Source: Candidatus Nitronauta litoralis (GTDB lineage: Bacteria; Nitrospinota; Nitrospinia; Nitrospinales; Nitrospinaceae). From it: 64,000 nt of DNA. The notes beneath the pieces are model-generated. The model was not told where the DNA came from. It searched no databases and saw nothing but the letters and a program-made list of their open reading frames with translations. Position numbers and translations under genes: made by a program. Position 1 is the first letter of the stretch, and the number at the start of each line of letters is the position of its first letter. This document shows, one piece after another, positions 61,497 through 64,000 of this stretch. Location of the stretch: contig CP048685.1 of the NCBI GenBank assembly GCA_015698285.1, positions 2,232,001 to 2,296,000 on the forward strand, read 5' to 3'.

Positions 61497-62178
61497 GAAA
61501 TTAATACTGCTTGGTATTTTTGCGCTGGGTGTTGCGGCGTTTTTCATTTTCGACCTCGGTCGATTCCTTTCATTGGAAAGTCTGAAAACCCACCGCGATG
61601 ATCTTCAGGCTTATTACGAATTGAATCCAGTGTTAATGATTCTTGGATTTATCGGTGTTTATATAGCGACCACTGCCTTGTCATTGCCAGGTGCAACCTT
61701 GCTGACATTGCTCGGTGGCGCTTTGTTTGGCGCGGTCAAGGGAACTTTCATCGTAAATGTGGGAGCTACGTGCGGTGCAACGCTGGCATTTTTTGCGGCA
61801 AGGTTTTTGTTAAAGGATTGGGTCCAATCGAAGTTTAGTAAACGACTCAATGCGTTTCAGGCGGGTTTCGAACAAAATGCCTTCAACTATATGTTGTTCC
61901 TGAGACTGGTCCCGTTATTTCCTTTTTTCCTCGTCAACCTTGCATCCGGGATAACCCGTATCCCTGCGCGTACTTTTTTCCTTGGAACCATGATTGGCAC
62001 GCTTCCGGGGACATTTGTTTATGCCAATGCAGGTAGCAACCTGGCTTCCATCAACTCACTGAAAGATATTGCATCGCCTCAGGTTCTGGGGGCTTTCATT
62101 CTTCTTGGGTTGTTTGCCCTGGTGCCGACTCTTTATCAAAAACTCAAGCAGCGAAAAAGACAATCTTTTCCTGCCTGA
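61489..62178 (+). CDS. TVP38/TMEM64 family membrane protein
   Basis: A 229-residue inner-membrane protein of the SNARE-associated/DedA-like superfamily. Landmarks are LSLPGATLLTLLGGALFGAVKGTFIVNVGATCGATLAFFAARFLLKDW and the reentrant segment LRLVPLFPFFLVNLASGI. It has about five hydrophobic segments. Members may act as lipid scramblases or transporters; in many bacteria the gene lies beside a mercuric-reductase-like flavoprotein, which is elsewhere here. The ATG lies inside the end of the DUF3179 remnant, so the remnant may drive its translation. Confidence 0.9.
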   Translation: MNKKLILLGIFALGVAAFFIFDLGRFLSLESLKTHRDDLQAYYELNPVLMILGFIGVYIATTALSLPGATLLTLLGGALFGAVKGTFIVNVGATCGATLAFFAARFLLKDWVQSKFSKRLNAFQAGFEQNAFNYMLFLRLVPLFPFFLVNLASGITRIPARTFFLGTMIGTLPGTFVYANAGSNLASINSLKDIASPQVLGAFILLGLFALVPTLYQKLKQRKRQSFPA

Positions 62179-62397
62179 AGGTTTTTCTGAAAAAAAAATT
62201 CGAAAAGGTCCACAAAGCGTAAGTCTTTCCGGGACAAAGGACTCAGGGTTTAGTGGGCCGGCGGGTCACCTGATACCACCACAAAACCGAAAAGAACAAT
62301 TCTCAAATTTTTACTATTTGTATTTAAAGAGCTCTTTTTTTTTGGATGTTATCAAGGAAACTTTCGCCTGAAATTCTGAGAAACTATTCAAAAAAAG

Positions 62398-62449
62398 ACA
62401 GGAGTGTGGGTTGCCCAGCCCATCCCATAATCAGCTCCTGTTTGTTTTT
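62398..62449 (+). terminator. Terminator-like stem-loop with internal hairpin
   Basis: ACAGGAG (62398-62404) pairs with CTCCTGT (62435-62441), and inner GGG/CCC pairing is possible around TGGGTTGCCCAGCCCA. TTGTTTTT follows. It lies about 220 bases past the TVP38 stop and would end that transcript. Confidence 0.55.
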
Positions 62450-62646
62450 CCCTCCTATTTCCTCAATGTAGAATCGTTTGATTTTTTTTCATCTGCAATC
62501 AAAACTCTAAATCGAAAATAAATTAAGCAGAAATTCCCTCCCGATCTGGTTTGGGTAAAGGCTCAAAAAAAACACTAATGGCCTTAGTGGGAGGGTTGGA
62601 GAAATATTCAGAAAGAGACCAAGGCACTTGCAAGGAATTTTTTAAA

Positions 62647-62659
62647 AATGATTTTCATT
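62647..62659. promoter_or_regulatory. Fur-like palindrome upstream of the dihaem cytochrome gene
   Basis: AATGATTTTCATT has inverted AATGA/TCATT ends and overlaps the AT-rich area where a promoter is expected. It resembles half of a ferric-uptake-regulator box with several mismatches. Weak on its own. Confidence 0.25.
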
Positions 62660-62823
62660 ACTATAATTGTGTGGTAAAAAGTACTAATATTTTTTAAATT
62701 CATTGAATTTTGTGACTTTAAAGTTCTTTTTTCTGGTAATCTGTTTAAAAATTTGACAATAAAATTTTATTTCGATAACTTTTTAATGTTAATTTTACTT
62801 GTAAAATTTTTGGGAGAAACTGT

Positions 62824-64000
62824 ATGATTCTTAATTCCAGGCCATTGGTTTTTGTATTAGCGGTATTGCTAAGTTGTCAGGCGGGGTTTGAGACAGAAGC
62901 CTTTGCTCAATTAACCGACATTACTCAAACACCGAACACCGCAGGCAGGGGAATTGCTTTGTCGCTGGAACAACAGATTAGTGTTGGTTCTGGCAATATT
63001 ACCACCCCAGACTCCTCCCACTATCAAATCAAACGCGATCCTGCCCGGGCCATCCGGCGAGGGCGCCAGTTGTTTCAGCGAAAGTTTACTCGTGCGCAGG
63101 GGCAGGGTCCACGAACTTCAACAGATGGAATAGGAGATATTGAAACAATAGGTGCTCTCGGCGCTGGGTTATCTGATTCCTGTGCCGCTTGTCACGGATT
63201 GCCTCGTGGGTCAGCAGGTTTTGGTGGTGATGTTGTGACGCGACCGGATGGGCGCAATGCCCCCCATCTTTTTGGTCTGGGCTTAAAAGAACAATTGGCT
63301 GATGAAATAACTCGCGACTTGCGTGCGCTTCGTGAGCAGGCTCTCATCGACGCAGCCGCTTCCGGCACTCCGGAGCAGATCAGGCTTAAAAGCAAGGGTA
63401 TCCATTACGGAAAGCTTACCGCGAATCCGGATGGCACTGTGGATACAAGCCAGGTGAAGGGGATTAATCCTGACCTTCGAGTTCGGCCTTTCTTTGCCGA
63501 GGGAGGGACTGTCTCTATTCGCGAATTTGTTGTTGGAGCATTAAGTGCCGAAATGGGTTTGCAGTCTGCCGACCCCTGTCTGAAAGCCGCCTCAGCAGGT
63601 GGGATGTGTGTTACTCCTTCCGGGATGGTTCTTGATGGAGCTCTGGACGCAATTGAAGCGCCGCCAATTGCAGACTCCTCAGTGGACGGCGACCTGGATG
63701 GGGTCACCCATGAAGTGGATCCTGCGGTGGTGGATTATCTTGAATTTTATCTATTGAATTATTTCAAGCCAGGTACGGGTGAAACCGATTTTGACACGCA
63801 GGCAGGATTTGAACTGATTAAAAAGATCGGTTGCACCCGCTGCCACCAACAAAACCTGAAGGTCGAATCTGACCGGCGAGTGGCCGATGTTGAAACCCGA
63901 TTCAACCCGAAAAAAGGCCAATGGAATCGACTGTTCGCGAAAGCTGAAACGCGGTTCTACAAGGAAGATGATGGACAACCGCTTCCATTAATTTTACCTG
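62824..64000 (+). CDS. Dihaem c-type cytochrome oxidoreductase, 3' partial
   Basis: An exported c-type cytochrome of the dihaem oxidoreductase (DUF1111-like) type; 392 codons are seen and the frame is open at the window end. The signal peptide (LVFVLAVLLSCQAGFETEAFA) is followed by a mature domain. The two haem-binding motifs are CAACH (DSCAACHGLP) and CTRCH (KIGCTRCHQQ). Methionine-rich or histidine axial partners cannot be decided here. GGGAG lies 7 bases before the ATG. It should act in periplasmic electron transfer or peroxide/thiol chemistry. Confidence 0.85.
   Translation, partial: MILNSRPLVFVLAVLLSCQAGFETEAFAQLTDITQTPNTAGRGIALSLEQQISVGSGNITTPDSSHYQIKRDPARAIRRGRQLFQRKFTRAQGQGPRTSTDGIGDIETIGALGAGLSDSCAACHGLPRGSAGFGGDVVTRPDGRNAPHLFGLGLKEQLADEITRDLRALREQALIDAAASGTPEQIRLKSKGIHYGKLTANPDGTVDTSQVKGINPDLRVRPFFAEGGTVSIREFVVGALSAEMGLQSADPCLKAASAGGMCVTPSGMVLDGALDAIEAPPIADSSVDGDLDGVTHEVDPAVVDYLEFYLLNYFKPGTGETDFDTQAGFELIKKIGCTRCHQQNLKVESDRRVADVETRFNPKKGQWNRLFAKAETRFYKEDDGQPLPLILP

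Larger units (their letters stand above)
62179..62823. other. Gene-free, AT-rich interval
   Basis: About 645 bases without a supported gene. It contains a terminator-like stem-loop (62398-62449), a Fur-like palindrome (62647-62659) and a TTGACA (62753-62758) with poor -10 candidates about 17 bases on. It is probably the promoter region of the dihaem cytochrome gene. Confidence 0.5.

Overview
The window is a chromosomal segment of a Gram-negative bacterium with moderate base composition, dense gene packing and many secreted lipoproteins, TPR/Sel1 solenoid proteins and FAD-dependent oxidoreductases. The gene mix (many TPR proteins, paired mercuric-reductase-like flavoproteins, a TVP38 protein, a large B12-dependent ribonucleotide reductase, a CarH-like B12 regulator) would fit a Nitrospinota-type marine bacterium. 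No lineage-diagnostic gene (rRNA, nitrite oxidoreductase) is present, so this placement is an inference of modest confidence. I found no rRNA, tRNA, CRISPR array, complete insertion sequence or prophage.

Layout. 0-6 kb: end of a methyltransferase, a DUF4197 protein, then guaB-guaA (GMP synthesis) and tag (alkylation repair). 6-9 kb: a ModE-type regulator coupled to a NAGPA-type protein, and two small Ser/Gly-rich lipoproteins. 8.3-12.7 kb: a minus-strand run NTP-transferase, lepA, lepB and a HAD phosphatase. 12.9-15.9 kb: the glycine cleavage genes gcvT, gcvH and gcvPA, with no gcvPB beside them. 15.9-17.5 kb: three related lipoproteins. 17.6-22 kb: two pyridine nucleotide-disulfide oxidoreductases flanking a TPR protein and a two-gene unit that encodes a Rieske-like protein with altered ligands. 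22-25.4 kb: two YbjQ proteins with an M48 protease, and a transglutaminase-like protein. 25.5-28.8 kb: a coupled sulfatase-like enzyme, a small YIDPGTG protein and a methyltransferase. 29.8-33.4 kb: nrdJ, with a well-formed promoter that carries a perfect palindrome.

33.9-41 kb: a noncatalytic FGE-like lipoprotein with a TPR lipoprotein; a light/B12-regulation candidate locus (NAD(P)-binding protein, CarH-type MerR regulator, secreted histidine-containing protein with a duplicated domain, divergent PAS histidine kinase); and an unrecognised membrane-anchored protein with an internal duplication. 41-48.2 kb: two very large proteins, an AT-rich polytopic membrane protein and a secreted 17-repeat ELWKSDGT/FG-GAP protein. 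48.6-54.5 kb: a small secreted protein, a standalone protein whose T-x5-C-x14-H arrangement matches CNF1/BLF1/CheD-type deamidases, a methyltransferase, and a J-domain/Sel1 pair. 54.6-58 kb: pstSCAB phosphate uptake. 58-64 kb: two TPR proteins, a broken DUF3179 gene, a TVP38 membrane protein and the start of a dihaem cytochrome that runs off the window.

The strongest leads for new biology are the putative deamidase at 49.6-50.3 kb, the CarH locus at 35.4-39.6 kb, the Rieske-like protein with a C-x2-C/C-x4-H ligand set at 20.2 kb, and the giant-protein pair at 41-48 kb. The AT-rich membrane protein of that pair looks like a possible acquired gene. Dispersed intergenic repeats and stable hairpins occur between many genes.
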